Program-made: the position numbers and the translations under genes | Notes under the pieces: model-generated | Told to the model about the DNA's origin: nothing | Databases searched by the model: none | The model's input: the letters and a program-made list of their open reading frames with translations, nothing else | Shown here: positions 1 to 8,245 of the stretch, piece by piece | How positions within the stretch are numbered: position 1 is the first letter of the stretch | Layout: every line of letters begins with the position of its first letter | DNA from: Candidatus Alectryobacillus merdavium | GTDB lineage: Bacteria > Bacillota_I > Bacilli_A > RFN20 > CAG-826 | NCBI GenBank assembly: GCA_017694735.1 | Contig: JADIMN010000148.1 | Location: 1 to 9,984 of the forward strand | Length of the DNA stretch: 9,984 bases | Direction of reading: 5' to 3'

Positions 1-989
1 AATCTGTTTCCAATATTTTCAACAGAATTCTCGGTAACATAATCAAATTCTGTTTGAATTGTATTTGAAATTTTATAATCTAAGAAATCTGTAATTAATT
101 TATAAACATCCTTAATGTCATCGCTATGTAATATTATATTACTTTCGATATATTTTCTAGGTAAAGCCTTATCATATGCAATAACTTGTAATTCAGCAGC
201 AAAGGCTTCGAATAATTGAATTTCATCAATTAAATACTCATTAAAATAAACTAAACATCTACAATTTTTTAATAAAGATCGATAAATATTAATATCATTA
301 AAACTTTCAATAATTACATTGTTTGGTTTTTTTGATATTAATAGTTTCATTTTAAACATCATCTTTTTAGTATTTATATTATTTGTTACTAGGAAGACTA
401 TTTTTACATCTGGTCTTAACTTAGCAAGAGTATAAATATAATTTAGACAATTTTTATCTTTTATATTTCCAAATGAAACAATTATTTTATCGTTTTCATT
501 GAAAGAGAAATATCTTGAAGCTAATTCCATATCTTTTTCTGGTAAATATTTATAAATACCATATCTAGAACCAGCTGAGATAACTTCTATTACTTCACTT
601 CTAACACCTTTTTTAATAAGTAGTTTTTTAAATTCTTCATATGGAACAAGTATTTTATCTGCTTTGTAAAAATCTTGAACTTTAAATGTTGATATATTTA
701 AATCTTCAGTCTTCTTAACGTTATAAATACTTGTAATTCCAGCTTTTTCTTCACCCTCTGTATAAAAAAGAGACATTACAATTTTTTTGTTATTGTTATA
801 AGCGAGTGAAACTTGACTTGAAGTAAAAGGATATAAGAAATGGGCGATATTTGTTCCTTTATCTAGTTTATTAAAAGAATATGCAATATTAGTTGCAGTT
901 AAACTTGCTTTTATATTTTTTCTTAATCTATCAGACTTAAAATATGTAGAATTTAAATCTTGAAACAAACAAACTTCTTTAATATCCAT
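1..989 (-). CDS. Glycosyltransferase-like protein (GT-B fold, GT4/group 1 type), 3' end outside window
   Basis: An open frame of 329 codons starts at ATG 989-987 and runs off the left edge with no stop. I translated it by hand. The layout is that of a two-domain GT-B glycosyltransferase. Residues 111-140 (DKILVPYEEF, then VIEVISAG) look like the end of the N-terminal domain. Residues 168-200 (KIIVSFGNIKDK, then VKIVFLV) resemble the first strands of the C-terminal nucleotide-sugar domain. Residues 259-272 (LFEAFAAELQVIAY) align with the usual LEAMAxGxPVIA segment. Several hallmarks are weak: there is no glycine-rich N-terminal loop, the Gly of AxGxP is Glu266, and the first Glu of the E-x7-E motif is Leu253. 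No signal peptide or membrane segment is visible. The start overlaps the gyrA stop as TAATG, with GAGGAA at 998-1003 as a plausible ribosome site, so it is probably the last visible gene of the gyr operon. Donor, acceptor and activity are unknown. The GT-B assignment is inference; the reading frame is firm. Confidence 0.6.
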   Translation of the reverse strand, partial: MDIKEVCLFQDLNSTYFKSDRLRKNIKASLTATNIAYSFNKLDKGTNIAHFLYPFTSSQVSLAYNNNKKIVMSLFYTEGEEKAGITSIYNVKKTEDLNISTFKVQDFYKADKILVPYEEFKKLLIKKGVRSEVIEVISAGSRYGIYKYLPEKDMELASRYFSFNENDKIIVSFGNIKDKNCLNYIYTLAKLRPDVKIVFLVTNNINTKKMMFKMKLLISKKPNNVIIESFNDINIYRSLLKNCRCLVYFNEYLIDEIQLFEAFAAELQVIAYDKALPRKYIESNIILHSDDIKDVYKLITDFLDYKISNTIQTEFDYVTENSVENIGNR

Positions 990-3502
990 TAATTATTTTC
1001 CTCGTTGTTTTCTTCTATATTAGAAGAATTCTCATCGATATTTTCTTCAACTTCTTCTTGATGAGGAACAAGTGTTACAGAAGATACATAATCTCCTTCG
1101 TTTAAATTAATAATTCTTACTCCGCTTGTATTTCTACCAGTTCTTGAAACTTGATTAAGACTAATTCTAATTAAGATACCGTTTTTGGTAATTACTAGTA
1201 AGTCTTCATCTCCTTTAACAATCTTTAACGCAGCTAAAGGACCTCTTTTTTCACTTTCTTTTAAAGTGATAACACCTTTTGAACCTCTATTGGTAAGTCT
1301 ATAGTCATCAAGAGGAGAAATCTTACCATAACCAAATTTAGTTATAACAAGAACTTCGCTTCCTTCTAGAGATGTAGCAAGAGAAATTGCATCATTTCCT
1401 TCATCTAGTTTAATTCCTCTAACACCAGTAGCGTTTCTTCCCATATCTCTAATATCATCTTCTTTAAACTTAACCATTCTATTATTAGAAGATGCAATAC
1501 AAATATCAGCACTACCATCTGTTACTTTAACATCTAAAAGTTCATCATCATCTTTTAAGTTAACTGCTATTTTGCCGTCTTGTCTAATTAATCTATATTC
1601 TTTTAAATCAGTTTTCTTACAAATTCCCTTCTTGGTAGCAAATAGTAAAAACTTATCATTATAATCTTCGACGCTAACAATACTAGCTACTTTTTCTTTT
1701 TCATCTAAATTTAAGAAATTGCTAACAGGAATTCCCTTACTTACTCTACTACCTTCTGGAATTTTATATCCTCTAATACGATAAACTTTTCCAAAGTTAG
1801 TAAAGAACAATACATCTTGATGTGTATTAGAATTAACCATCATTAATACATCGTCATCATCATGAGTTGACATACCTTTAATTCCTTTACCACCTCTATT
1901 TTGAGTTTTAAAGTTTTCAACAGGCATTCTCTTAATATAACCAGTATTTGTTAAAGTTATAATTAAATCTTCGTTTTTAATCAAATCTTCATCTTCAATA
2001 CTTGCTTCAACTGATGAAATTTCTGTTAATCTATCATCAGCATATTTTTCTCTAATTTCTTCTAATTCTTTAATAACAACTTCTAAAATATGATCCCTTG
2101 ATTGTAAAATATACTGCAATTCCTCAATATTTTTTTCTAAACCGGCTCTTTCTGTTTCTAAATTAATTCTTTCAATACCAGCTAATTTTCTTAAAGTCAT
2201 AGATAAAATTGCTTCAACTTGCTCATCTGATAAAGAATATTTTTCTTTTAATCTATTTGCAGCTTCTTCACCGGTTTTACTATTTTTAATAACTTCTATA
2301 ACATTATCGATATCTTCACTTGCTAGTAATAATCCATCAATTATATGAACTCTTGCTAAAGCTTTATCTAATCTAAATTTACTTCTTCTTGAAACAATTT
2401 CAATTTGAAATTCTAGATATACATCAAGCATATCTTTTAAAGTCATTAATTTTGGAGTTCCATCAACTAATGCAATTGATTGAACATTAAAATTAGATTG
2501 AAGTGGAGTTTGTTTATATAATTGATTTAAAACAACATCAGGTACAGCTTCTTTGCTTAATTCAATAACAATTCTAATACCATTTTTATCACTACTTTCA
2601 TCTTTAACATCGCTAATTCCAGTGATTACTTTATCATCAGCTAATTGACCAATTTTATAAACTAAAGCAGCTTTATTTACTTGATATGGAATTTCACTAA
2701 TTATAATTTCACTTTTACCACTACCGGTTTCAATTATATTTGCTTTTCCTCTACAAACAATACATCCAGTTCCAGTTTCGTAAGCTTTTTTAATTCCACT
2801 TCTTCCTAAAATATAACCTTTAGTAGGAAAATCAGGTCCTTTAATATAATTCATTAACTCAACAACACTTATATCTTTATTTCTTGCATAAGCAATTGTT
2901 GCATCAATTACTTCTTTTAAATTATGAGGTGGAATATTTGTTGCCATACCAACAGCAATACCATTACTTCCGTTAACTAATAAACCTGGAATTCTTGCAG
3001 GTAAGACACATGGTTCTTGTTTACTACCATCATAATTATCAATAAAATCAACTGTATTTTCTTTAATTTCTTTTACTAAATTATACGAAATCTTTTTTAA
3101 TCTTGCTTCGGTGTATCTGTATGCAGCGGCTTCGTCTCCATCAATATTTCCAAAGTTTCCATGACCATCAACAAGAGGGTATCTCATTGAGAAATCTTGA
3201 GCCATTCTAACAAGAGACTCATAAATTGCACTATCTCCATGTGGGTGATATTGACCCATAACATCACCAACAATTTTTGCACATTTTACAAAAGGTTTAT
3301 CTGGTGTATAACCACTTTCAAACATAGAATAAATAATTCTTCTATGAACAGGTTTAAATCCATCTCTTGCATCTGGTAGAGCTCTTGCAACTATAACAGA
3401 CATTGCATAGTCTAAAAATCCAGATTTAACATTTTCAGATATATCACTTTCTACAAGTCCACCTTGTATGCCATCTTTAATAATTTTATTTTCTTCTTCC
3501 AT
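989..3502 (-). CDS. gyrA: DNA gyrase subunit A
   Basis: GyrA is the DNA breakage-reunion subunit of gyrase (A2B2), which introduces negative supercoils using ATP hydrolysed by GyrB. At 837 residues it has normal family length. The active-site tyrosine is Tyr130 in AAAYRYTEARL (125-135). The quinolone-resistance region HPHGDSAIYES (86-96) has Ser91 and Glu95, the ordinary Gram-positive residues matching E. coli Ser83 and Asp87. The C-terminal beta-pinwheel domain (about 510-812) contains a GyrA box, QNRGGKG at 534-540, which is required for DNA wrapping and argues against ParC. A short acidic Glu/Asn-rich tail follows (815-837). The ATG at 3502 has AAGGAG at 3509-3514, six bases upstream. The gap after gyrB is 25 bases, with no promoter or terminator visible, so the two are probably co-transcribed. 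The stop shares one base with the next start. Confidence 0.99.
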   Translation of the reverse strand: MEEENKIIKDGIQGGLVESDISENVKSGFLDYAMSVIVARALPDARDGFKPVHRRIIYSMFESGYTPDKPFVKCAKIVGDVMGQYHPHGDSAIYESLVRMAQDFSMRYPLVDGHGNFGNIDGDEAAAYRYTEARLKKISYNLVKEIKENTVDFIDNYDGSKQEPCVLPARIPGLLVNGSNGIAVGMATNIPPHNLKEVIDATIAYARNKDISVVELMNYIKGPDFPTKGYILGRSGIKKAYETGTGCIVCRGKANIIETGSGKSEIIISEIPYQVNKAALVYKIGQLADDKVITGISDVKDESSDKNGIRIVIELSKEAVPDVVLNQLYKQTPLQSNFNVQSIALVDGTPKLMTLKDMLDVYLEFQIEIVSRRSKFRLDKALARVHIIDGLLLASEDIDNVIEVIKNSKTGEEAANRLKEKYSLSDEQVEAILSMTLRKLAGIERINLETERAGLEKNIEELQYILQSRDHILEVVIKELEEIREKYADDRLTEISSVEASIEDEDLIKNEDLIITLTNTGYIKRMPVENFKTQNRGGKGIKGMSTHDDDDVLMMVNSNTHQDVLFFTNFGKVYRIRGYKIPEGSRVSKGIPVSNFLNLDEKEKVASIVSVEDYNDKFLLFATKKGICKKTDLKEYRLIRQDGKIAVNLKDDDELLDVKVTDGSADICIASSNNRMVKFKEDDIRDMGRNATGVRGIKLDEGNDAISLATSLEGSEVLVITKFGYGKISPLDDYRLTNRGSKGVITLKESEKRGPLAALKIVKGDEDLLVITKNGILIRISLNQVSRTGRNTSGVRIINLNEGDYVSSVTLVPHQEEVEENIDENSSNIEENNEENN

Positions 3503-3527
3503 AATAAACTCCTTGTTTTCTTAAATA

Positions 3528-5654
3528 TTAAATATCTAGATTTTCGACAAATTTAGCATTTTTAATAATAAATTCTCTTCTTGGCTCAACTTCATCTCCC
3601 ATTAAATCTTGGAAGACTTTATCTGCTTCAATAGCATCATTTAAAGTAACTTTAATTAGTTTTCTATTTTCTGGTTCCATTGTTGTTTCAGATAATTGTT
3701 TTGGATCCATTTCACCAAGACCTTTGTATCTTTGGAAAGGATAATTCCCTTTAAGATTTAATTGTTTCTTAATTACTTCTAATTCTTCATCTGAGAAAGC
3801 GTAATATTTTTTCTTTTGATATGTAACACAGTATAGTGGAGGTTGTGCGACATAAATATTACCGTTAGTAATTAAATCTCTCATAAAATTAAAGAAGAAT
3901 GTCAAAAGAAGTATTCTAATATGTGAACCATCAACATCAGCATCGGTCATGATGATAATTTTATGATATTTAATTTTATTAATATCAAATTCATCACCAA
4001 ATCCAGCACCAATTGCTTGAATCATATTAGCAATTTCATTATTTGCAAAAATTCTTGATTCGTTTGCTTTTGCAGTGTTAAGAATTTTACCTCTTAATGG
4101 TAATATTGCTTGAGTTTTAGCATTTCTTCCGTTTTTTGCACTACCACCAGCAGAATTACCTTCAACAATAAATAATTCGCATTCTGCAGGGTTTCTACTT
4201 GAACAGTGAACTAGTTTTCCAGCTAATGTAGCAAGTTTATTATTATTTCTTGCATCATCTCTTGCTTTTTTTGCTCTTAATCTAGCTCTTTGAGCTTGTT
4301 CTATTTTATGAATAATAACTTCTGTTATTTTTTTATTTTCTAAGAAAAATCTATCTAAATATTTTTTGGTTACTTGATATACAGCTGGTCTTATTTCGCT
4401 GTTTCCAAGTTTACCTTTTGTTTGACCTTCATATTGTGGATCTGGATGTTTTACACTAATTACTGCTGTAATACCTTCAACACAATCATCAACGGTAAAG
4501 CTACCATCTTTTGCTCTATCTTTAGATTTAATAAAATTACGGTCGTATTCATTAATTGCATTTAATAATCCATTTTTAAAACCAATTTCATGAGTTCCAC
4601 CATCAACAGTTTGAATATTATTACAGAAAGAGAAAATTCTTGGACTATATTCAGTAGTGTATTGGAAACATACCTCTACATAAATTCTAACTTCCTTTCC
4701 GTTTGATAAAACGATTTTTTCTGCTCCTTCAGCATAAATTACTGGTACAGAAATAACATCTTTTTTACCTTTTTCGTTGTATGGAATTTTGTTTGAATTT
4801 AAAAATGTAACAAAGTCTTTTATACCACCTTCATTATAAAAAACTTCTTCTTTTTCTTCTCCAACTCTATTATCTTTTAAAACTATTGTAATAGCTTTAT
4901 TAAGATATGCCATTGTTCTTAATCTATCTCTAATAGTGTTGTAGTCAAATTTATGAATTTCATTAAAGATGGTTTCATCTGGTTTGAAAGTAACTTTAGT
5001 TCCTCTAAATTCACTATCTCCAACTCTTTTTAAAGGTTCAACTATATGTCCGCCGTTTTCAAATCTAACAAAATACTCACTACCATCTCTATAAACAGTT
5101 GTTTCAACCCAAGATGAAAGAGCATTAACAACACTTGCACCAACGCCGTGAAGCCCGCCAGAAACTTTATAACCATCTCCATCGCCAAATTTTCCACCAG
5201 CATGAAGAATAGTAAAAGCAGTTTCAACACCACTCAATCCACTTTTTTCAACTTTATCAACTGGAATACCTCTACCATTATCTAAAACAGTAATAGAATC
5301 ATCATTATTTAATGTAACTTCAATTCTTGTACAATAACCAGCTAATGCTTCATCAATTGCGTTATCACAAATTTCCCAAACAAGATGATGAAGACCAGTA
5401 AATCCAGTAGATCCAATATACATACCTGGACGTTTTCTAACAGCTTCTAAGCCTTCTAAAACAGTTATATCTTTTCCAGTATATGAAGAAGAACCCTTTT
5501 CCTTTTCTCGTTCGTTTTCAGTATCTAATTCTTCTATATCTTTAATTAAGCTGTCTTGTCTTTCTTCGCTTTCCTTTTCTATCTCTTCTTTTTTTATTTC
5601 TTCTTCACTTACATCCAAGTCATTATTTTGGATTACTTGATTTTCTTCACTCAT
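3528..5654 (-). CDS. gyrB: DNA gyrase subunit B with a charged N-terminal extension
   Basis: GyrB is the ATPase subunit of gyrase. The GHKL ATPase domain has Glu94 (catalytic base), Asn98 in EICDNAIDEA, DNGRGIP at 125-131, and GGLHGVG at 166-172. The transducer domain carries QTK at 411-413. The TOPRIM domain has EGNSAGGSAK at 498-507 and DADVDGSH at 571-578, and the C-terminal domain has QRYKGLGEMDP at 641-651. At 708 residues it is longer than the roughly 640 typical of Gram-positive GyrB. About 50 extra residues precede the conserved VLEGLEAVRKRPG (65-77), and they are rich in Glu and Lys. The start is well supported by AAAAGGAGA at 5663-5671, and the next Met is Met78, inside the conserved core. 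Asn500 stands where most GyrB proteins have Asp (E. coli Asp426). The start overlaps the recF stop by eight bases. GyrB rather than ParE is inferred from the adjacent gyrA, whose product has a GyrA box. Confidence 0.98.
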   Translation of the reverse strand: MSEENQVIQNNDLDVSEEEIKKEEIEKESEERQDSLIKDIEELDTENEREKEKGSSSYTGKDITVLEGLEAVRKRPGMYIGSTGFTGLHHLVWEICDNAIDEALAGYCTRIEVTLNNDDSITVLDNGRGIPVDKVEKSGLSGVETAFTILHAGGKFGDGDGYKVSGGLHGVGASVVNALSSWVETTVYRDGSEYFVRFENGGHIVEPLKRVGDSEFRGTKVTFKPDETIFNEIHKFDYNTIRDRLRTMAYLNKAITIVLKDNRVGEEKEEVFYNEGGIKDFVTFLNSNKIPYNEKGKKDVISVPVIYAEGAEKIVLSNGKEVRIYVEVCFQYTTEYSPRIFSFCNNIQTVDGGTHEIGFKNGLLNAINEYDRNFIKSKDRAKDGSFTVDDCVEGITAVISVKHPDPQYEGQTKGKLGNSEIRPAVYQVTKKYLDRFFLENKKITEVIIHKIEQAQRARLRAKKARDDARNNNKLATLAGKLVHCSSRNPAECELFIVEGNSAGGSAKNGRNAKTQAILPLRGKILNTAKANESRIFANNEIANMIQAIGAGFGDEFDINKIKYHKIIIMTDADVDGSHIRILLLTFFFNFMRDLITNGNIYVAQPPLYCVTYQKKKYYAFSDEELEVIKKQLNLKGNYPFQRYKGLGEMDPKQLSETTMEPENRKLIKVTLNDAIEADKVFQDLMGDEVEPRREFIIKNAKFVENLDI

Positions 5655-6714
5655 CTTTATTCTCTCCTTTTATTTGGTATTCATATTCTTTAAACATTGT
5701 ATTAGTAGCAGTAATAAATACTTGATTTAACCTTTTAACAAAGTTTACTAGCCTTTCTTGATTTAAATAATCTAATTCACTTAGAACATCATCAAGTAAT
5801 ATTATTGGTTTTTCTATATCATTTTTTAAAATGAAATAAGGGGCTAAAACAAAACTTATGACACCTAATCTATTCTCGCCTTGAGATCCATATAATCCGA
5901 TATTTTTATCATCAATATTAAGAATGTAGTCTTCTTTATGGATTCCAATATTTGTAGTTTTAGATTTAATGTCTTCTATACTAGAATCTTTATATAGTTT
6001 TAATAAATTTTTCTTATAAGAATCATCGATATTTACAATACTTGAATAAGATATTTCTAATCTTTTATTATTGTTTGATATTTCTCTAGATATATCATTT
6101 AAAACAGTATTAATTTTTTTAAAAAATATACTTCTAACAACATCAATTCTATAAGATATATCAACCATTTGTTTAGTGTATGCTTGTAGCAATACCTTAT
6201 TAATGATTTCTTGTTTTAATAGTTCGTTTCTATTTGCTAATAACTTTTTATAGTCTCTAAGATCTTTTAAATATCTTTCGCTTTGTTTACTCAAAACCAA
6301 ATCTAGATAATCTTTTCTTTTTTGATGACTGGATGATTTAAATAAGTCAATCATCCTTGGTTCAAATAGTAAAATATTAATATATTTATTTAGTTCAGAT
6401 ATTTTTTTAATTAAAACATCATCGACATAAAATTTTCTTTCTTTTTTAGAAACATAAACAAGCATCTTATGAATCTTGGAGTCTTTATCCTCTATAAAAC
6501 ATCTAATAACAAACTCATTATAATCATGCTTTATTAAATTAAGTTCGTTTCGATCTCTAAAGCTTCTTCCAAATCCACAATAATATATGGATTCTAATAA
6601 ACTAGTCTTTCCGACTCCATTATTTCCAGTAATAATTGTAAGATTAGGAAGAGGAGTTAAAACGCAATTATTATGATTTCTAAAATTTACTATTTCAATT
6701 TTGTTAATCTTCAT
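5647..6714 (-). CDS. recF: DNA replication and repair protein RecF
   Basis: RecF is an SMC-like ATPase that works with RecO and RecR to load RecA at single-strand gaps and stalled forks. The 355-residue length is normal. The protein starts MKINKIEIVNFRNH, typical of the family. Walker A is GNNGVGKT (30-37). A GIHKEDY segment (257-263) matches the usual GPHRDD. The ABC signature GSQGENR lies at 276-282. Walker B PIILLDD (303-309) is followed by the D-loop LSELD (311-315). The gene overlaps yaaA by 11 bases upstream and gyrB by eight downstream, so translation is probably coupled. It ends at TGA, at the normal family length. Confidence 0.98.
   Translation of the reverse strand: MKINKIEIVNFRNHNNCVLTPLPNLTIITGNNGVGKTSLLESIYYCGFGRSFRDRNELNLIKHDYNEFVIRCFIEDKDSKIHKMLVYVSKKERKFYVDDVLIKKISELNKYINILLFEPRMIDLFKSSSHQKRKDYLDLVLSKQSERYLKDLRDYKKLLANRNELLKQEIINKVLLQAYTKQMVDISYRIDVVRSIFFKKINTVLNDISREISNNNKRLEISYSSIVNIDDSYKKNLLKLYKDSSIEDIKSKTTNIGIHKEDYILNIDDKNIGLYGSQGENRLGVISFVLAPYFILKNDIEKPIILLDDVLSELDYLNQERLVNFVKRLNQVFITATNTMFKEYEYQIKGENKDE
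5663..5671 (-). promoter_or_regulatory. Ribosome binding site of gyrB
   Basis: AAAAGGAGA on the minus strand lies eight bases upstream of the ATG at 5654, inside the end of recF. It is a near-perfect anti-16S match and fixes the gyrB start, so the unusual N-terminal extension is very likely translated. Confidence 0.85.
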
Positions 6715-6919
6715 TTTTAATTAAGAAAATTTTATCTTCAACTTTGATTTGATAATCTTTATATAATTTTCTCCCCCTTCTGTTTTCAAGCTGGTTATTA
6801 ACAAAAACATCATTTTGTAATAAATAAGTTTTTGCTAATCCTCCATAATCGATAATACCTGCTAATTTTAAAAATTGACCTAATGTAATATATTCGGTTT
6901 TAATTTTAATTTCAGTCAT
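6704..6919 (-). CDS. yaaA: S4-domain RNA-binding protein YaaA
   Basis: This is a 71-residue single S4-domain protein of the YaaA family (called RlbA in B. subtilis), found between dnaN and recF in many Bacillota. The diagnostic pattern is present: ITLGQFLKLAGII (10-22), a GGLAK segment (26-30), and VFVNNQLENRRGRKLY (38-53). S4 domains bind structured RNA; the detailed role of this family is poorly defined, and a link to ribosomes is suggested rather than shown here. I chose ATG 6919 because GAGGT lies seven bases upstream (6927-6931) and the family length is 71. An upstream TTG at 6955 would place the start within the promoter. It is the first gene of the recF-gyrB-gyrA unit, and its end overlaps recF by 11 bases. 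Confidence 0.93.
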   Translation of the reverse strand: MTEIKIKTEYITLGQFLKLAGIIDYGGLAKTYLLQNDVFVNNQLENRRGRKLYKDYQIKVEDKIFLIKNED

Positions 6920-6926
6920 AAAAAGT

Positions 6927-6931
6927 ACCTC
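6927..6931 (-). promoter_or_regulatory. Ribosome binding site of yaaA
   Basis: GAGGT on the minus strand is separated by seven bases from ATG 6919. It decides the start of yaaA in favour of the 71-residue form rather than the longer frame opening at TTG 6955. Confidence 0.75.
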
Positions 6932-6943
6932 GATAACAGAAAT

Positions 6944-6972
6944 ATTATAGCACAAATAATATATATTTATAA
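6944..6972 (-). promoter_or_regulatory. Promoter of the yaaA-recF-gyrB-gyrA unit
   Basis: On the minus strand the -10 is TATAAT (6944-6949), preceded by TGC (6950-6952), an extended -10. Seventeen bases upstream is a weak -35, TTATAA (6967-6972). Transcription would start near 6937 and give a short leader of about 17 bases before the yaaA ATG. The region further upstream is very AT-rich. Confidence 0.75.
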
Positions 6973-6980
6973 TATATATT
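6957..6980. repeat. Short AT direct repeat over the yaaA promoter
   Basis: TAATATATATT occurs at 6957-6967 and again at 6970-6980, a 13-base period. It overlaps the spacer and the weak -35 and extends upstream of it. It may simply be low-complexity AT sequence or may act like an UP element. Confidence 0.5.
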
Positions 6981-7001
6981 ATAAAAAAGAGGCAAGGATA
7001 T

Positions 7002-7031
7002 AAAAAAGACTAGAAATTATTTTCTAGCCTT
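7002..7031 (-). terminator. Rho-independent terminator after dnaN
   Basis: Reading the minus strand, arm AAGGCTAGAAA (7031-7021), loop ATAA, and arm TTTCTAGTCTT (7016-7006) form an 11-bp stem with one G-U pair. The second arm ends in TT and is followed by four more T (7005-7002). It lies 31 bases after the dnaN stop and separates the dnaA/dnaN transcription from the yaaA unit. Confidence 0.85.
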
Positions 7032-7062
7032 ATTTTGTATTTATTTTACTTTTAAACGGTAA

Positions 7063-8190
7063 TCAGTTTAATATTCTAAGAGGAGTAACAACTTGGACAA
7101 GATTTGGTTCATCATCACTTCTAATATACATTGGTTTTACTTCACCAGTAAATTGAAGTTTAACATAAGGAGTGTTAAATGCTCTAATTGCTGCAACAAT
7201 GTAATCGCAATCAAGAGAAATTTCAAATTCGTTATTTTCAAATTTGAAATCGTTTATTTTATCTTCAATTGATCCAAATTGAGGACTTCTTGCAATTATT
7301 TTAAACTCATTTGGAGTAATAACTAGTCTTGCAGCTGTTTGTCTATCAATAAACAAAAGTGAGACTCTACCCATTGCTTCAATTAATTCTTTTGAGTTAA
7401 CTAAACAATCAATTGTATATTTAGGAGATAAAATAGTATCAAGATTTGGATAATTGCCAGTAAGTAAATTAGAAAAGACTAATAGATTATCTATTTTAAA
7501 GATTGTTCTTTCCTTACTAAAGGAGATAAGCAAGGATTGTCTTCCTTCACACATTCTAGAAACGTCATTTAATGTCTTACTTGGAATATTTGCTTCTACT
7601 TCTTTATCTGATTTAACTTCGATAATTTTTCTAGCTAATCTATTCGAATCAGTAGCTTGTAATATTAATTGGTTATTTTTGATTTTTAAATTAATAGCAA
7701 CTAAGATATTACTCATTTCTTTATTTGAAGCTGCAAAAGATACTTGAGATACTGCTTTAATAAATTGAGGTATATCAACATCAATATAATCATTAGATGT
7801 ATTTAAATCTATATCTGTGTATTCTTTAACTCTATCACAGTTTAATCTGTATTCAGAATTTCCATCAGAGATAATAATAAACGAGTTATCAATAAGTTCG
7901 AAATTAATTGTTTCTCCGTTAAGTTTTTTTACAATTTCTGTTATTCTAAAACTTATTAAAAATTCACCATTACTTTCAACTGAAACAACTTCATTACCAT
8001 CATCATCAAATACATCTAGTTTATTTAAGATAGTTGTATCTCCGTTTGATGCTAGTATTTCAATAAAGTCTTTTTCAACAGTAAATTTAAAATTGTTAAG
8101 AATAGGAACTGCAACTTTACCCATTGAAAATACTTTACCAGTATCACTAAGTGCTTTTATTAAGATATCTTTTTTAATAATAAATTTCAT
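7063..8190 (-). CDS. dnaN: DNA polymerase III beta subunit (sliding clamp)
   Basis: DnaN forms a dimeric ring that tethers DNA polymerase III to DNA and docks many replication and repair proteins. The 375-residue length and start MKFIIKKDIL fit the family. Three topologically similar domains of about 125 residues each are expected. Recognisable landmarks are ATDSNRLA (179-186, usually ATDxHRLA), LLTGNYPNLD (242-251), and the C-terminal VVTPLRI (367-373), which matches the PMRL-type end lining the peptide-binding pocket. The ATG at 8190 has AAGGAG at 8197-8202, six bases upstream. The gene ends in TGA and is followed by an intrinsic terminator. It has its own promoter candidate in the dnaA-dnaN gap and may also be read from the dnaA promoter, since no terminator is visible after dnaA. 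Confidence 0.99.
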   Translation of the reverse strand: MKFIIKKDILIKALSDTGKVFSMGKVAVPILNNFKFTVEKDFIEILASNGDTTILNKLDVFDDDGNEVVSVESNGEFLISFRITEIVKKLNGETINFELIDNSFIIISDGNSEYRLNCDRVKEYTDIDLNTSNDYIDVDIPQFIKAVSQVSFAASNKEMSNILVAINLKIKNNQLILQATDSNRLARKIIEVKSDKEVEANIPSKTLNDVSRMCEGRQSLLISFSKERTIFKIDNLLVFSNLLTGNYPNLDTILSPKYTIDCLVNSKELIEAMGRVSLLFIDRQTAARLVITPNEFKIIARSPQFGSIEDKINDFKFENNEFEISLDCDYIVAAIRAFNTPYVKLQFTGEVKPMYIRSDDEPNLVQVVTPLRILN

Positions 8191-8223
8191 ATTATTCTCC
8201 TTTTTCTTTTTTTATTTATATTT

Positions 8224-8241
8224 TAATAATAATATTAATAA
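8224..8241 (-). other. Candidate DnaA-trio (origin unwinding) element
   Basis: On the minus strand six triplets run TTA TTA ATA TTA TTA TTA, after TTGG (8242-8245) and two tandem TTTCCACA units. The arrangement of boxes, short G-containing spacer and repeated trinucleotide resembles the basal unwinding module described in B. subtilis between dnaA and dnaN, where DnaA moves onto single-stranded trinucleotides. The AT-richness of the genome makes chance possible. Confidence 0.45.
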
Positions 8242-8245
8242 CCAA

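Noticed and set aside
3214..3250. Quinolone-resistance change in GyrA
   Set aside because: Ser91 and Glu95 are the ordinary Gram-positive residues.
3197..3379. Plus-strand open frame of 60 codons
   Set aside because: Antisense to the highly conserved active-site region of gyrA.
4374..4565. Plus-strand open frame of 63 codons
   Set aside because: Antisense to gyrB, with no supporting features.
5042..5233. Minus-strand open frame of 63 codons
   Set aside because: Alternative frame inside the conserved GyrB ATPase domain.
989..5654. Topoisomerase IV (parE/parC) instead of gyrase
   Set aside because: The A subunit has an intact GyrA box and the pair sits directly after recF, the usual gyrase locus.
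6704..6955. Longer yaaA starting at TTG 6955
   Set aside because: The added codons overlap the -10 and would lie upstream of the predicted transcription start; ATG 6919 has a good ribosome site and the family length.
7063..7065. TGA as Trp (Mycoplasma code)
   Set aside because: dnaN ends at TGA just after its conserved C terminus, recF ends at TGA at family length, and Trp codons examined are TGG.
7454..7747. Plus-strand open frame of 97 codons
   Set aside because: Antisense to dnaN, with no family match that I recognise and no independent support.
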